A DNA stretch of 64,000 nt from Cohnella silvisoli (GCF_021190915.1 NZ_JAIOAP010000003.1:310001-374000); one strand, 5' to 3'; counted from the first letter of the stretch, positions 44,523-53,976 are shown. Notes: generated from the letters alone by a model not told the origin. Numbers and translations: made by a program.

Positions 44523-45998
44523 TTGTCGAGCATTCTCGCGTTTGATTTGGGGGCGAGCAGCGGCAGGGCGCTGCTCGGCCGACTCGTAGATGGAAAGATC
44601 GAAGTGGAGGAGCTTCACCGATTTTCCAACGATCCGGTGCAGATGGGTAACCGCCTGCATTGGGACATATTGCGGCTGTATCACGAAATCAAGCAAGGGC
44701 TGCTTAAGGCAAAGCACGCGGGGATCGCGTTGCAAAGCATGGCAATCGATTCCTGGGCCGTCGATTTCGGTTTCATTGGCAAAGACGGGGAACTGGTCGG
44801 CAATCCCTATCATTATCGGGATCGGCATACGGAAGGCGCAATGGAAAGCTTGTTCGCCCAAATTCCGCCGGCGATTATTTTTGCCCGGACGGGCATTCAG
44901 TTTCTTCCGTTCAACACGATCTATCAGCTGTTCGCGCTTAAGCTGGCCAACTCTCCTTTGCTCAAGGAAGGCAACCGGTTTCTCATGATCCCGGATTTAC
45001 TCCGATATTTTTTGACCGGACAAATGCATAATGAATTTTCGAATGCGACCACGACCCAATTGTATAACCCGGTCGAAAGCAAATGGGATACCGAATTGCT
45101 CAAGTTGCTCGAGTTTCCGAAATCGTGGTTCGGAGATGTCCTTAAGCCCGGATCTCATGCGGGTATGCTTCAGCCATCCGTGTGCGAGGAATTAGGCATT
45201 CCGTCGATTCCTGTCTATGCGGTAGCCGAGCATGATACGGGTTCCGCGGTTGCGGCGGTTCCTGCTACAGAGAAGTCATTCGCTTATTTGAGCTGCGGAA
45301 CCTGGTCTCTTATGGGGACGGAAGTTAATAAACCCGTTATTAATGATCTGACGCAGAAGCTGAACTTCACGAATGAAGGCGGCGTGGCCGGTACTTACAG
45401 ACTGCTGAAAAATATTATGGGTTTATGGATTCTTCAAGAATGCCGGAGAGAATGGGAGAGAGCAGGGAAATCCTACTCGTTCCCCGAATTGGTACAGATG
45501 GCTGCTGAAGCTGAGCCATTCGCCGCTCTTATCGATCCCGACGATTCCTCATTCCTGCCTCCAGGAGACATGCCGTCTAGAATCGTTCAATATTGCCGGC
45601 AGACGGGGCAGCAAGCTCCGGAAAGCGCGGGACAATTCGTTCGTTGCATATTGGAGAGTCTCGCCTTAAAATATCGGTATGTGTTCGAACTGACGGAACG
45701 ATTGTCCGGACAACGGTTTAATGGCCTTCATATGGTCGGCGGCGGCATCCAGAATACGTTGCTCTGCCAATGGTCGGCGAATGCGATCGGCAAACCGGTA
45801 TGGGCCGGACCGGCCGAAGGAAGCGCGATCGGGAACTTAGTCGTACAATGGATATCGCAAGGCCAGTTCGCGGATATTTGGGAAGCCCGCAAAGTTATTC
45901 GCGATTCTTTTCCAATTACGATCTATGAACCGGAAGAACGGGAAGCCTGGAACGACGCGTTTGAACGATTTTGCGTAATAACGGGGCTTACTGAATAA
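44523..45998 (+). CDS. rhaB: L-rhamnulokinase
   Basis: A 491-residue FGGY-family sugar kinase that phosphorylates L-rhamnulose at C1. The N-terminal ATP-binding strand is LAFDLGASSGRALLG, the substrate region contains IDSWAVDFGF, and the C-terminal motif is HMVGGGIQNTLLCQWSANA. The start is TTG 44523, six bases after AAGGGTGA; no better ATG exists in frame. It lies 22 bp after rhaA. Confidence 0.94.
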   Translation: MSSILAFDLGASSGRALLGRLVDGKIEVEELHRFSNDPVQMGNRLHWDILRLYHEIKQGLLKAKHAGIALQSMAIDSWAVDFGFIGKDGELVGNPYHYRDRHTEGAMESLFAQIPPAIIFARTGIQFLPFNTIYQLFALKLANSPLLKEGNRFLMIPDLLRYFLTGQMHNEFSNATTTQLYNPVESKWDTELLKLLEFPKSWFGDVLKPGSHAGMLQPSVCEELGIPSIPVYAVAEHDTGSAVAAVPATEKSFAYLSCGTWSLMGTEVNKPVINDLTQKLNFTNEGGVAGTYRLLKNIMGLWILQECRREWERAGKSYSFPELVQMAAEAEPFAALIDPDDSSFLPPGDMPSRIVQYCRQTGQQAPESAGQFVRCILESLALKYRYVFELTERLSGQRFNGLHMVGGGIQNTLLCQWSANAIGKPVWAGPAEGSAIGNLVVQWISQGQFADIWEARKVIRDSFPITIYEPEEREAWNDAFERFCVITGLTE

Positions 45999-46024
45999 AT
46001 TGGGTATCGGAAAAGAGGTAAGCT

Positions 46025-46789
46025 ATGCTAGTTGCGGAGCGTTATGAGAAAATCGTAAGCTTGGTCGGCGAGAGAGGAAGCATACGGGTATCCGAACTGA
46101 GCGAGCTTTGCCAAGTGACGGAAGAGACGATTAGGCGCGATCTGGATCGTCTTGAGCGGTCCGGTCGCCTTCGCCGTTCCCACGGCGGCGCGGTTAGCGT
46201 GAAAGACGTCCCGCAGCATCCGGAAATCCCCTATGCCCTGCGGGAAATCACGCACGCAGAGGAGAAGAAGCGGATCGCTTTGGAAGCGATCAAACGGATT
46301 CAGCCGAAGGACCGCATTCTTCTGGATGCGAGCTCGACCGCTTGGTATATGGCATCCGATGTACCCGATCTTCCGCTGACCGTGCTTACCAATTCGATCA
46401 AGGTCGCGACGGAGCTAAGCAACAAGGAGAAAATCGAAGTGATCTCAACCGGCGGCATTCTCGCCCAGAGATCGCTTTCGTTCGTCGGCCCATTAGCCGA
46501 ACGCTCCTTGGATGCTTACCATGTAGATAAAGTGTTCCTATCTTGCAAAGGCGTTCATCTGGAACGGGGAATTAGCGAGTCCAACGAGCTGCAGGCTCGC
46601 ATTAAGGAACGGATGATCGGGATGGCGGACGAAGTCATTTTGCTGGCGGATTCCAGCAAGTTCGGCGTTCAGGCGTTCACGCATGTCGCCGATTTGGCGG
46701 AGGTCGACGTTATTATTACCGACCGGCGAATAGCCAAGGAAACGAAAGAACAGTTGGAAGACCGGGGGATTACCGTTATTACGGTTTGA
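46025..46789 (+). CDS. rhaR: DeoR-family regulator of rhamnose use
   Basis: A 254-residue repressor-type protein with an N-terminal DeoR helix-turn-helix (VSELSELCQVTEETIRRDLD, about 20-39; then HGGA) and a sugar-phosphate-binding C-terminal domain with LDASSTAWYMA and LLADSSKFG. GAGGTAAGCT precedes the ATG. As last gene of the rha operon it corresponds to RhaR (YulB) of B. subtilis. Its probable operator is the inverted repeat at 40657-40693, with rhamnulose 1-phosphate as likely inducer, both by inference. Confidence 0.88.
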   Translation: MLVAERYEKIVSLVGERGSIRVSELSELCQVTEETIRRDLDRLERSGRLRRSHGGAVSVKDVPQHPEIPYALREITHAEEKKRIALEAIKRIQPKDRILLDASSTAWYMASDVPDLPLTVLTNSIKVATELSNKEKIEVISTGGILAQRSLSFVGPLAERSLDAYHVDKVFLSCKGVHLERGISESNELQARIKERMIGMADEVILLADSSKFGVQAFTHVADLAEVDVIITDRRIAKETKEQLEDRGITVITV

Positions 46790-46821
46790 TCGTGCGAAGA
46801 AGTTGTGCCTTCGATTAATTG

Positions 46822-46879
46822 CTCCTGAGTGAACTGCATACATTTAATTTTTACAGGGAATATGCAGTTTAATCAGGAG
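46822..46879. repeat. long interrupted inverted repeat between the rha and lut operons
   Basis: The 19-bp arms CTCCTGA-N3-AACTGCATA and TATGCAGTT-N3-TCAGGAG pair except for the central three bases, with a 20-bp loop. No T tract follows, so it is not a typical terminator. It lies 33 bp after rhaR and 80 bp before lutA. Confidence 0.6.
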
Positions 46880-46959
46880 TTAATTGGAGGCATATATTTC
46901 TTCCAACTTGTCTGATAACCTGATATTATGGAGTAAGAAGCTGAAGAGGGGTGCGCGGC

Positions 46960-47688
46960 ATGAAAGTTTCCTTATTCATAACTTGTTTGAGCGATGCCAT
47001 TTATCCGAGGGTCGGAGAAGCGATGGTCCGATTGCTTGCGAATTACGGAGTTAAAGTCGAATTCCCTACCGTGCAAACCTGCTGCGGTCAGCCGGCTTTC
47101 AACAGCGGCTATTGGGATGAAGCGCGTGCTACGGCTAAGACCATCCTGGAGGCATTTGAGGATTGCGACTTCGTCATCTCGCCGTCCGGTTCGTGCACGG
47201 GAATGATCCATCATTATCCGAAACTGTTCGAGAACGATGCGATCATGTACGAGAAAGCCGTTAAGCTGCAAAGCAAATCGTATGAATTTACACAGTTTCT
47301 CGTGCAGGTGCTCGGCGTTACCGATGTCGGCGCGACTTTTCCGCATAAGGTGACCTACCATCCCTCATGCCACGGAAGCCGCTTGCTTGGCGTTAAGGAC
47401 GAACCGCTCGCACTCATGAGCAAGGTTAAAGGGTTGGAATTCGTACCCTTGCCGTTCGCGGAAGACTGCTGCGGGTTCGGGGGAACTTTTGCCGTGAAAA
47501 TGTCGGAAATATCGGGTGCCATGGTTAGCGAGAAATCCGATCATGTGAAGGAAACCGAAGCGGAAGTGCTTGTGGGCTTGGATATGGCTTGCTTGATGAA
47601 TATCGCGGGCAATTTGCGTTACCGCAACGAACCGGTCAGAGTGATGCATCTGGCTGAGCTTCTTTACGAAGGGGTGAAGCAGGCATGA
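46960..47688 (+). CDS. lutA: L-lactate utilization Fe-S oxidoreductase LutA
   Basis: A 242-residue protein with two CCG domains: TCCGQPAFNSGY and DCCGFGGTFAVKM, expected to hold a cofactor or Fe-S cluster of the LutABC complex that oxidises L-lactate to pyruvate. ATG 46960 lies after AGAGGGG; GTG 46951 is less suitable. The stop overlaps the lutB start by 4 bp. A possible FadR/GntR-type site, TTGTCTGATAA, lies at 46908-46918. Confidence 0.94.
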   Translation: MKVSLFITCLSDAIYPRVGEAMVRLLANYGVKVEFPTVQTCCGQPAFNSGYWDEARATAKTILEAFEDCDFVISPSGSCTGMIHHYPKLFENDAIMYEKAVKLQSKSYEFTQFLVQVLGVTDVGATFPHKVTYHPSCHGSRLLGVKDEPLALMSKVKGLEFVPLPFAEDCCGFGGTFAVKMSEISGAMVSEKSDHVKETEAEVLVGLDMACLMNIAGNLRYRNEPVRVMHLAELLYEGVKQA

Positions 47689-49208
47689 GCAGCGGACACG
47701 GACATTCCGACGGAGCTACGGTAAAAGAACGTGCGGATCTCGCGTTAAACAATGACTTTCTAAGGAAAGCGGTCAAGTTTACGACGGAGAGACTAAAAGG
47801 CGGCAAGCTCAAAGCGACCGAGGAGCACGGAAACTGGGAAGAGTGGCGGGAGCGAGGCAAACAAATTCGCCTTCATACAATCGCTCACTTAGACTATTAT
47901 TTGAACTTATTCGTAGATAACGCGCGCGCTAACGGGGTTCATGTGCATTTTGCGGATACCGCTGAAGAAGCGGTTCATATCTCTTTATCTATTGCAGAAC
48001 GCAAGCAAGCCAAGTCGGTCGTGAAGTCGAAGTCGATGGTAACGGAGGAATTGCATCTCAACCATGCGCTCGAATCGATCGGCGTCGAAGCCGTCGAGAC
48101 GGATCTCGGCGAGTATATCATTCAATTAGCGGGAGAAACGCCTTCCCATATTATCATTCCGGCCATTCACAAGAACCGTTATCAAATCGCGGATTTATTG
48201 TCCGAAGATGCAGGGGAGAAGCTCGAGCCGGATACGTCTATTCTGGCCGGGTACGTGCGCAGGAAATTGCGGGCGAAGTTTCTGGAAGCCGACATCGGAA
48301 TGACGGGCTGCAACTTTGCGATTGCGGAAACGGGTTCCATGGTATTGTTCGAAAATGAAGGCAATGCACGCATGGTAACGACGGTACCTAAAACGCAAAT
48401 CACGCTAATGGGCATGGAGAGAATCATTCCTTCCTGGGCGGATCTTGAAGTCATGGCAACCTTGTTGCCGCGCTCGGCAACCGGACAGAAGCTGACCGTA
48501 TACATGTCCGGCATTACGGGACCCCGTCGTTCGGCGGATGCCGACGGCCCGGATGAAATGCACATTATTATCGTGGATAACGGACGTTCTCTGCAGCTTG
48601 GAGATCCGGAGTTCCAGGAATTGCTCAATTGTATTCGTTGCGGCGCTTGTTTGAATGCTTGTCCTGTCTACCGCCATATCGGCGGCCATGCTTACGGGGG
48701 AACCTACAGCGGTCCAATCGGCGCGGTGCTGACGCCATCATTGCAGAAAAACGTAGCCGAGTGGGACGATATCGCCAACGCTTCGAGCTTATGCGGAGCG
48801 TGTTACGAAGCTTGTCCGGTCAAAATTCCTTTGCACGAGATGCTGATCTATTTGCGTCGACGCAAGATCGAGAGCGGGCACGGAGATAAAGTTGAAGCGA
48901 TCGGAATGAAAGGCTTCGCGACCGTCATGTCCAAGTCCGGCCGATTCAAAGCCGCACTAAAGCTAGGGAAGCTTGGGCAGAAGCTCGTCGCCCGCAATGG
49001 GGAAATCCGCATTAAGATCGGACCGCTTAAAGGCTGGAACAGCGTTCGGGTTACGCCGAGCTTACCGAAGAAATCATTCCGCGATCAATGGGGCACGATG
49101 GAAGCGGAAATTCGAAATGGATTAAAGGAAATGGATCCCGATATGAAAAACCGGATGGAAGCGATCGTGAAAGACCGGGCGAACGGAGGAGGTCACGGAC
49201 ATGGCTGA
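47685..49208 (+). CDS. lutB: L-lactate utilization Fe-S protein LutB
   Basis: A 507-residue subunit with an N-terminal LUD domain (ETGSMVLFENEGNARM region) and two ferredoxin-type Fe-S motifs, CIRCGACLNACPVYR and CGACYEACPVKIPL, followed by a C-terminal helical tail. It transfers electrons from lactate in the LutABC system. It overlaps lutA by 4 bp and lutC by 8 bp. Confidence 0.95.
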   Translation: MSSGHGHSDGATVKERADLALNNDFLRKAVKFTTERLKGGKLKATEEHGNWEEWRERGKQIRLHTIAHLDYYLNLFVDNARANGVHVHFADTAEEAVHISLSIAERKQAKSVVKSKSMVTEELHLNHALESIGVEAVETDLGEYIIQLAGETPSHIIIPAIHKNRYQIADLLSEDAGEKLEPDTSILAGYVRRKLRAKFLEADIGMTGCNFAIAETGSMVLFENEGNARMVTTVPKTQITLMGMERIIPSWADLEVMATLLPRSATGQKLTVYMSGITGPRRSADADGPDEMHIIIVDNGRSLQLGDPEFQELLNCIRCGACLNACPVYRHIGGHAYGGTYSGPIGAVLTPSLQKNVAEWDDIANASSLCGACYEACPVKIPLHEMLIYLRRRKIESGHGDKVEAIGMKGFATVMSKSGRFKAALKLGKLGQKLVARNGEIRIKIGPLKGWNSVRVTPSLPKKSFRDQWGTMEAEIRNGLKEMDPDMKNRMEAIVKDRANGGGHGHG

Positions 49209-49926
49209 TACGCATCAGGATTGGCTGATTGAAATGGAAGCCGAGTCTCGTTCCAAGCAGACTAAGTTCATAAACAGTATTTCCGAGAAATTAAGACGCC
49301 CCATGGTAACGGAGCCTCCTCGCCACCCGTTCCGCGGTTCTCCGGATTTCTGGAACGACTATGAGTTGAACGAAGAAGAACGGATCGAGCGGTTTACTAC
49401 AAACTTCAAAAGCGTAGGCGGTCATGTACAGAGACTGTCGACTATGGAAGAGGTTCAACGTTTTATTGCAGATAAAGCATCGGAGTTAAGCGCAAAATAC
49501 GTCATTAGGCAAAATCAACCGGAGCTGGACGAGCTTGGTTTGGAAGGAGCGCTTCCCGGCGCCCAAGTGTCGGTGTGGAACAGCGATCCCGAGCAACATT
49601 GGAAGGCACGAGCTGCCGAAGCGGATATCGGCGTCGTGATAGCCGATTATGCGGCAGCTTATACCGGTTCCATTACGGTGCTTTCCTCCAAGGACAAGGG
49701 GCGTTCCGTCAGCCTTCTGCCTACCGTCTTAATGGCTATTATTCCGGTTGAACGGTTGAAAACCCGGTTAGGCGAAATCATGGTTCACTTCGACGAAGGC
49801 GGACGCGACAGCTTGCCTGCCGGTATACACTTCATCTCCGGTCCAAGCCGTTCGGCGGACATCGAGAACGATCTGACGATCGGCGTTCACGGACCCGGCG
49901 TTGTCTACGCCCTGATTGTCGGTTGA
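49201..49926 (+). CDS. lutC: L-lactate utilization protein LutC
   Basis: A 241-residue LUD-domain protein, third component of lactate oxidation. Typical features are FWNDYELNEEERIERF in the N-terminal part, DIGVVIADYAAAYTGSI and the C-terminal FISGPSRSADIENDLTIGVHGPG. GGAGGTCACGGAC precedes the ATG inside lutB, so the two are coupled. Confidence 0.94.
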   Translation: MADTHQDWLIEMEAESRSKQTKFINSISEKLRRPMVTEPPRHPFRGSPDFWNDYELNEEERIERFTTNFKSVGGHVQRLSTMEEVQRFIADKASELSAKYVIRQNQPELDELGLEGALPGAQVSVWNSDPEQHWKARAAEADIGVVIADYAAAYTGSITVLSSKDKGRSVSLLPTVLMAIIPVERLKTRLGEIMVHFDEGGRDSLPAGIHFISGPSRSADIENDLTIGVHGPGVVYALIVG

Positions 49927-49944
49927 AACGGAGGCTAGGCTGTC

Positions 49945-50655
49945 ATGGAATTGACCCGGTTAACGAAACGGAATCATTATGAAGAAATCAAAGACCAACT
50001 CCAGCAGATGATTTTGGACGGTAAGCTGAAGGTCGGAGATAAGCTGCCTTCGACCAAGGAGATGTCCGAGAGGTTCGGAGTTGGACGTTCCACGACTAGG
50101 GAAGCATTAAGCGCGCTAAAGGCGATGGGGCTGATTGAAATCCGCCAAGGCGGAGGGTGCCGGGTTATCCGCAACTCTCCCGCTGCTGAGCTTGCGCTTC
50201 CCGAGCTTGATTCCTTGAGGATGAACAGAGAGACATTGCTCGAACTTCTCGAAGCTCGGCAATCCCTAGAAGTATCTAACGCCTCCGTCGCCGCTGCGAA
50301 AAGAACGGATGAAGACTTAGCGCAGTTTGAAGAATTAATATCTGTGATGGGCCGTTCGGTTGGTCAAGATATCGAAGGTGAGAGAACGGATTTGCTCTTT
50401 CACCTCACATTAGCCAAAGCCACCCACAACTCCATCCTTGTTAGGTTGTTCGAATCGATTGCCTACCAGTTGGAAACAGCGATCAGAGAAATTCGCAGGG
50501 TCGAGCTGTATGCCAACCAACAGGTTGCCGAGCGCCTTTATCTAGAGCATTCCGCGATATTCGAAGCCGTGCGACTGCAAGACTCCGAGCTTGCGGCACA
50601 AAGGATGAAGCAGCATCTTCAGCATGTTGAGAACATTTTGATGAAATACATTTGA
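49945..50655 (+). CDS. lutR: FadR/GntR-family regulator, LutR-type
   Basis: A 236-residue regulator with an N-terminal GntR winged helix (EMSERFGVGRSTTREALSAL) and a C-terminal all-helical FCD ligand domain with a likely metal/ligand His (HLTLAKATHN). GGAGG precedes the ATG 19 bp after lutC. By position it matches LutR, the lactate-responsive repressor of lutABC. The symbol is assigned from context and family. Confidence 0.82.
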   Translation: MELTRLTKRNHYEEIKDQLQQMILDGKLKVGDKLPSTKEMSERFGVGRSTTREALSALKAMGLIEIRQGGGCRVIRNSPAAELALPELDSLRMNRETLLELLEARQSLEVSNASVAAAKRTDEDLAQFEELISVMGRSVGQDIEGERTDLLFHLTLAKATHNSILVRLFESIAYQLETAIREIRRVELYANQQVAERLYLEHSAIFEAVRLQDSELAAQRMKQHLQHVENILMKYI

Positions 50656-50684
50656 TAGTTGCATGGGAGGAGAGTGCCAGGATC

Positions 50685-51350
50685 ATGAAGAAGATTGTCG
50701 CCAGCGTCGGCGATTTCTATCATAACGAGCTATGGATCAAGCAAGCGCTAGAATCGGCTCTTGCCCCATTGCAATCAACAATGGAATTGGAGCTCCTGTA
50801 CGTGGATGCTGCCGATCTAAGCAAGGCGCTTGAGGAAAATCCGGCAGTCGTTGTGCTATTCAAAGAAAACCGGATCAATCCGGAGGATGAACAAGTATCG
50901 ATGTGGATGGATGACGGCGTATCAAGGCAAATCGAACGGTACGTCAGCAACGGCGGCAGATGGCTCGCTTGGCACTCGGGCTTGGCATCCTATCCGGAAG
51001 ACAGCGCTTATGTCGGGATGTTAAAAGGCTATTTCATATCCCACCCTGAACAGCACAAGTCGGTGCGGTACACGTCTGCGGAACTTTCGGCTGCCAATGG
51101 AGAACAGCAGTCATTCTCCTTTATCGACGAGCATTATTTCGTGGCTTGCAACGAAGCGGAAACCGAAGTGTTTCTTCGTTCGGAGTCGGAAGACGGCAGC
51201 TCTATCGCCGGATGGAAGCACGTTTACGGATCTGGGAAAGTGTGCTGCCTGACCCCGGCCCACAGATTGGAAGGCTTGACGGATCCCGAATTTATCGGAG
51301 TGCTTCGTCAATCGCTGGAATGGTGCATCTCAAGTGATCTCGTCCTTTAG
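50685..51350 (+). CDS. ThuA-like domain protein
   Basis: A 221-residue protein of the ThuA-like (class I glutamine amidotransferase-type fold) family: WLAWHSGLASYPEDSAYVGM, then GYFISHPEQHKSV and GSGKVCCLTPAHRLEGLTDP. ThuA members are linked to trehalose and other sugar use, but the activity is unsettled. ATG 50685 is preferred over an upstream TTG at 50652 that overlaps lutR. It appears to be the last gene of the lut operon. Confidence 0.85.
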   Translation: MKKIVASVGDFYHNELWIKQALESALAPLQSTMELELLYVDAADLSKALEENPAVVVLFKENRINPEDEQVSMWMDDGVSRQIERYVSNGGRWLAWHSGLASYPEDSAYVGMLKGYFISHPEQHKSVRYTSAELSAANGEQQSFSFIDEHYFVACNEAETEVFLRSESEDGSSIAGWKHVYGSGKVCCLTPAHRLEGLTDPEFIGVLRQSLEWCISSDLVL

Positions 51351-51367
51351 GGGACGGGATTTTTTTG
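51337..51367 (+). terminator. terminator of the lut operon
   Basis: ATCTCGTCC and GGGACGGGAT form a stem (one G-U) that includes the stop codon in the loop, followed by TTTTTTT. Confidence 0.8.
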
Positions 51368-51472
51368 CGTTCCGCAAGGATTTTTACAAGGAATTGGAAC
51401 TTTATTGGGAGGATATCGTCTATAGGTATGTCGGCGAAATGATTTATTTTTGAAAGTAGAAGGAGAATACAT

Positions 51473-52933
51473 ATGGAGACGAGCAACTTTCGGGTGTGGA
51501 AAGTCATTCTGGCATTGCTAATAGGATTAGGAATCATGCACCCGTTGCTGGCTAAGGCCGAAGGTACCCCGCCGCTCACGCAAACTGCGAATCATTTATT
51601 ATCGAACGTAGAGCAAATAGAGGCAGGCGATACATCTGGGTTTGCCGTAAAAACGGATGGAACGTTGTGGGCTTGGGGAGGGGGGCAGGGCTCTCTCGGA
51701 AATGGAACAACCATGCCTGCATACACGCCGGTAAAGGTACATATCGATCATGTCAAACAAGTATCAAGCGGCTATCGAAGTACGCTTATGTTAAGAACGG
51801 ACGGGACGGTATGGTCAGTCGGGGGTAATGAGCACGGGCAGCTTGGGAACGGGAAACAATCTACCGATATCGCTGTCGAGCCGCATCAAGTAGTAGGTTT
51901 AACCGATATTATTGCAGTATCTGCTGGCGACATGCATAGCTTGGCGTTGCAGCGAGACGGTACGGTGTGGGCTTGGGGAGGCAACGGCCTAGGACAGATC
52001 GGAAACGGCACCCTGAAAAATGCTCTATCTCCGGTAAAAGTCGACGGATTACCTACGATCGTAGCGATAGCGGCTGGAAAATATACTTCTCTTGCACTGG
52101 GTAACGGCGGTGAAGTGTGGGTATGGGGGTTAAAGCAATACAAAGGCTCAAATATGCATGAAATAAGAAAACCCACGCAACTGGCAGGTTCCGGGGAATA
52201 TAAGGCCCTCGCGATCGAAGATGATGAAGCTGCAGCATTACAATGGGATGGCACGGTATGGACATGGAATAACTATACGCCGTTTAGCTCTGAGGCAACT
52301 TTAGTTCGAAAACAGGTTACGGGCTTAACGGATATCGTATCGGTATCTTTCCGTTCCGCTGTCAAAGCGGATGGAACGGTTTGGGTTTGGAGTAAAAACT
52401 CTAAAGAGGAATGGATCGCTTCTCAAATAAAAGGCATAAATGACGCAATTGCAATCACGCGAGGAACCCGCAATCAATATGTTTTGCTGAAGGACGGACA
52501 TGTGCTTTCATGGGGAACGAATGAGTTCGGTCAAACGGGACTTGGTTTTACAAATTCTGCGTTTGAACTGCCTACTTTAATCAATAATTCCGTTACCGTT
52601 ACGATCGACGGCAAAGAAACGGAAATGCTCGTTTCTCCATTGATCGTTAATCAAGTGACCTTCGTTCCTCTTAGGGGAGTATTGGAGAAGTTGGGCGTTC
52701 AGGTGGAGTGGGATGTCAAAACCCGTTCGATCCTCGCTACCAAGGGTGATATTCATATCGTTATCAACTCTCTAACCGGCCAAACAACCGTTAACGGGAA
52801 AGTTGTTCCGTCCGAGGAGAAACCGCTTTACGTGAACGGAAGCATCCTTGTTCCTCTTCGGATAATCGGAGAAACTGTAGGAGCCGATGTGAAATGGGAT
52901 GCCCCAAATTATTCGGTACGTATCACGCAGTAA
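51473..52933 (+). CDS. secreted RCC1-repeat protein with copper-amine-oxidase-like stalk domain
   Basis: A 486-residue exported protein. Residues 1-29 form a signal peptide. Residues 45-360 carry RCC1-type propeller repeats, for example VKTDGTLWAWGGGQGSLGNG and LQRDGTVWAWGGNGLGQIGN; one blade is weak. The C-terminal 110 residues are a CuAO_N-like stalk domain with two PLR motifs (FVPLRGVLEKLGVQVEWD, LVPLRIIGETVGADVKWD). AGAAGGAGA precedes the ATG. Likely a surface-associated ligand-binding protein; the partner is unknown. Confidence 0.85.
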   Translation: METSNFRVWKVILALLIGLGIMHPLLAKAEGTPPLTQTANHLLSNVEQIEAGDTSGFAVKTDGTLWAWGGGQGSLGNGTTMPAYTPVKVHIDHVKQVSSGYRSTLMLRTDGTVWSVGGNEHGQLGNGKQSTDIAVEPHQVVGLTDIIAVSAGDMHSLALQRDGTVWAWGGNGLGQIGNGTLKNALSPVKVDGLPTIVAIAAGKYTSLALGNGGEVWVWGLKQYKGSNMHEIRKPTQLAGSGEYKALAIEDDEAAALQWDGTVWTWNNYTPFSSEATLVRKQVTGLTDIVSVSFRSAVKADGTVWVWSKNSKEEWIASQIKGINDAIAITRGTRNQYVLLKDGHVLSWGTNEFGQTGLGFTNSAFELPTLINNSVTVTIDGKETEMLVSPLIVNQVTFVPLRGVLEKLGVQVEWDVKTRSILATKGDIHIVINSLTGQTTVNGKVVPSEEKPLYVNGSILVPLRIIGETVGADVKWDAPNYSVRITQ

Positions 52934-52960
52934 TTTAAATGTCATGCCGAGGTGAGCAAA

Positions 52961-53932
52961 ATGAGAAATCAAGTGCAGCAACTATTGCTGCTATCCCTAT
53001 TTTCAATAGGTATCGTTACGGGTTGCGGTCGCTCGAATGACTCAGTGCCAGCCCAACCAACGAATACCTTTACCCAATCGGAATCCATGTCCAATGAGCC
53101 AAGTCAAAGTAAAGAGGTTACTGAGCCTAGCGTGACAGAGAAAGTACCGTTGCTGCCCCATGATATTTCCTACTACGATGGTAGTGCAAAGCTAGATGGA
53201 CTCGAAGGCCAAAACACACCTGCGACGTTTAAGAGACATCGAGACCTGCCGTACGGATTTTATTTTCTTGATACGATGGAGGAATATGTGCTAGAAGATG
53301 GAACCGAATGGGGCATGGACAATCAGAGGAGTTTGTTCTCGTTGTTCACGAAAGATCAGGCTCCGTTCGAGTCCAACTATACGAATCCGTCACTTGCTCA
53401 ATACTCTGAGTATGCCGGGACGGAAAAGGACGATAGCGGGAGCTACTACGATTACTTCAAAATCATCCATAAGGGCAACGAGCTTCTTGTAAGGTTGCAT
53501 TATTTTGAACAAGACAAGGAAACAACATTACCGCTATTTTTAGATATCCTGAAGAATATTCGATATGTGGCCGATCCGACTTCTTTTCAAGCAGGGATAG
53601 CTATCGATTTCCCGAAAGGAGCGGACGACGACGAAGAGGCGGTCATTCTGCTTGTAAGGAAAAACATCGAAGCTATCGTTAAGAAGGACAAAGCCGCATT
53701 TAGGTCTACCCTAGTGCGTGATAACGATTTTCTCGATTATATGGTTGGTTCAAATCATCAATACCGCTTCACGAAAATGACATTGATCCGTCCAGACGAT
53801 ATAGAAAGTGGACGAATGGATATTCAACTAGAATATGAGTTTTTAGACGACGGTATTGTCAAATATTCCGGGAACACCGTTGTATCGCTAAAGGGAAAAG
53901 ACGGTAAGTGGAAGATCGCGGATATAGATTGA
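52961..53932 (+). CDS. putative lipoprotein of unknown function
   Basis: A 323-residue protein with a lipoprotein signal (LLLLSLFSIGIVTGC, lipobox VTGC) and a Ser/Glu/Pro/Thr-rich linker to about residue 60. Two mature domains are seen: one with FYFLDTMEEYVLEDGTEWG and one near the C-terminus (about 215-323) that resembles NTF2-like or lipoprotein-associated folds (ENIEAIVKKDKAAFRSTLV, then KDGKWKIADID). I do not recognise the family. ATG 52961 lies six bases after GAGGTG. The RCC1 protein gene is 27 bp upstream, so they may be cotranscribed. Confidence 0.75.
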   Translation: MRNQVQQLLLLSLFSIGIVTGCGRSNDSVPAQPTNTFTQSESMSNEPSQSKEVTEPSVTEKVPLLPHDISYYDGSAKLDGLEGQNTPATFKRHRDLPYGFYFLDTMEEYVLEDGTEWGMDNQRSLFSLFTKDQAPFESNYTNPSLAQYSEYAGTEKDDSGSYYDYFKIIHKGNELLVRLHYFEQDKETTLPLFLDILKNIRYVADPTSFQAGIAIDFPKGADDDEEAVILLVRKNIEAIVKKDKAAFRSTLVRDNDFLDYMVGSNHQYRFTKMTLIRPDDIESGRMDIQLEYEFLDDGIVKYSGNTVVSLKGKDGKWKIADID

Positions 53933-53967
53933 GACAGCGCCGTTCGATCTTTTTTGCAGAAGAGGAG

Positions 53968-53976
53968 TGGTATAAT
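53968..53976 (+). promoter_or_regulatory. extended -10 promoter of the LuxR-type gene
   Basis: TGG-TATAAT is an exact extended -10 element, 44 bp upstream of ATG 54021. No clear -35 was found at the usual distance. Confidence 0.45.

Noticed and set aside
46822..46879. Rho-independent terminator of the rha operon
   Set aside because: The stem is long but no T tract follows either arm.
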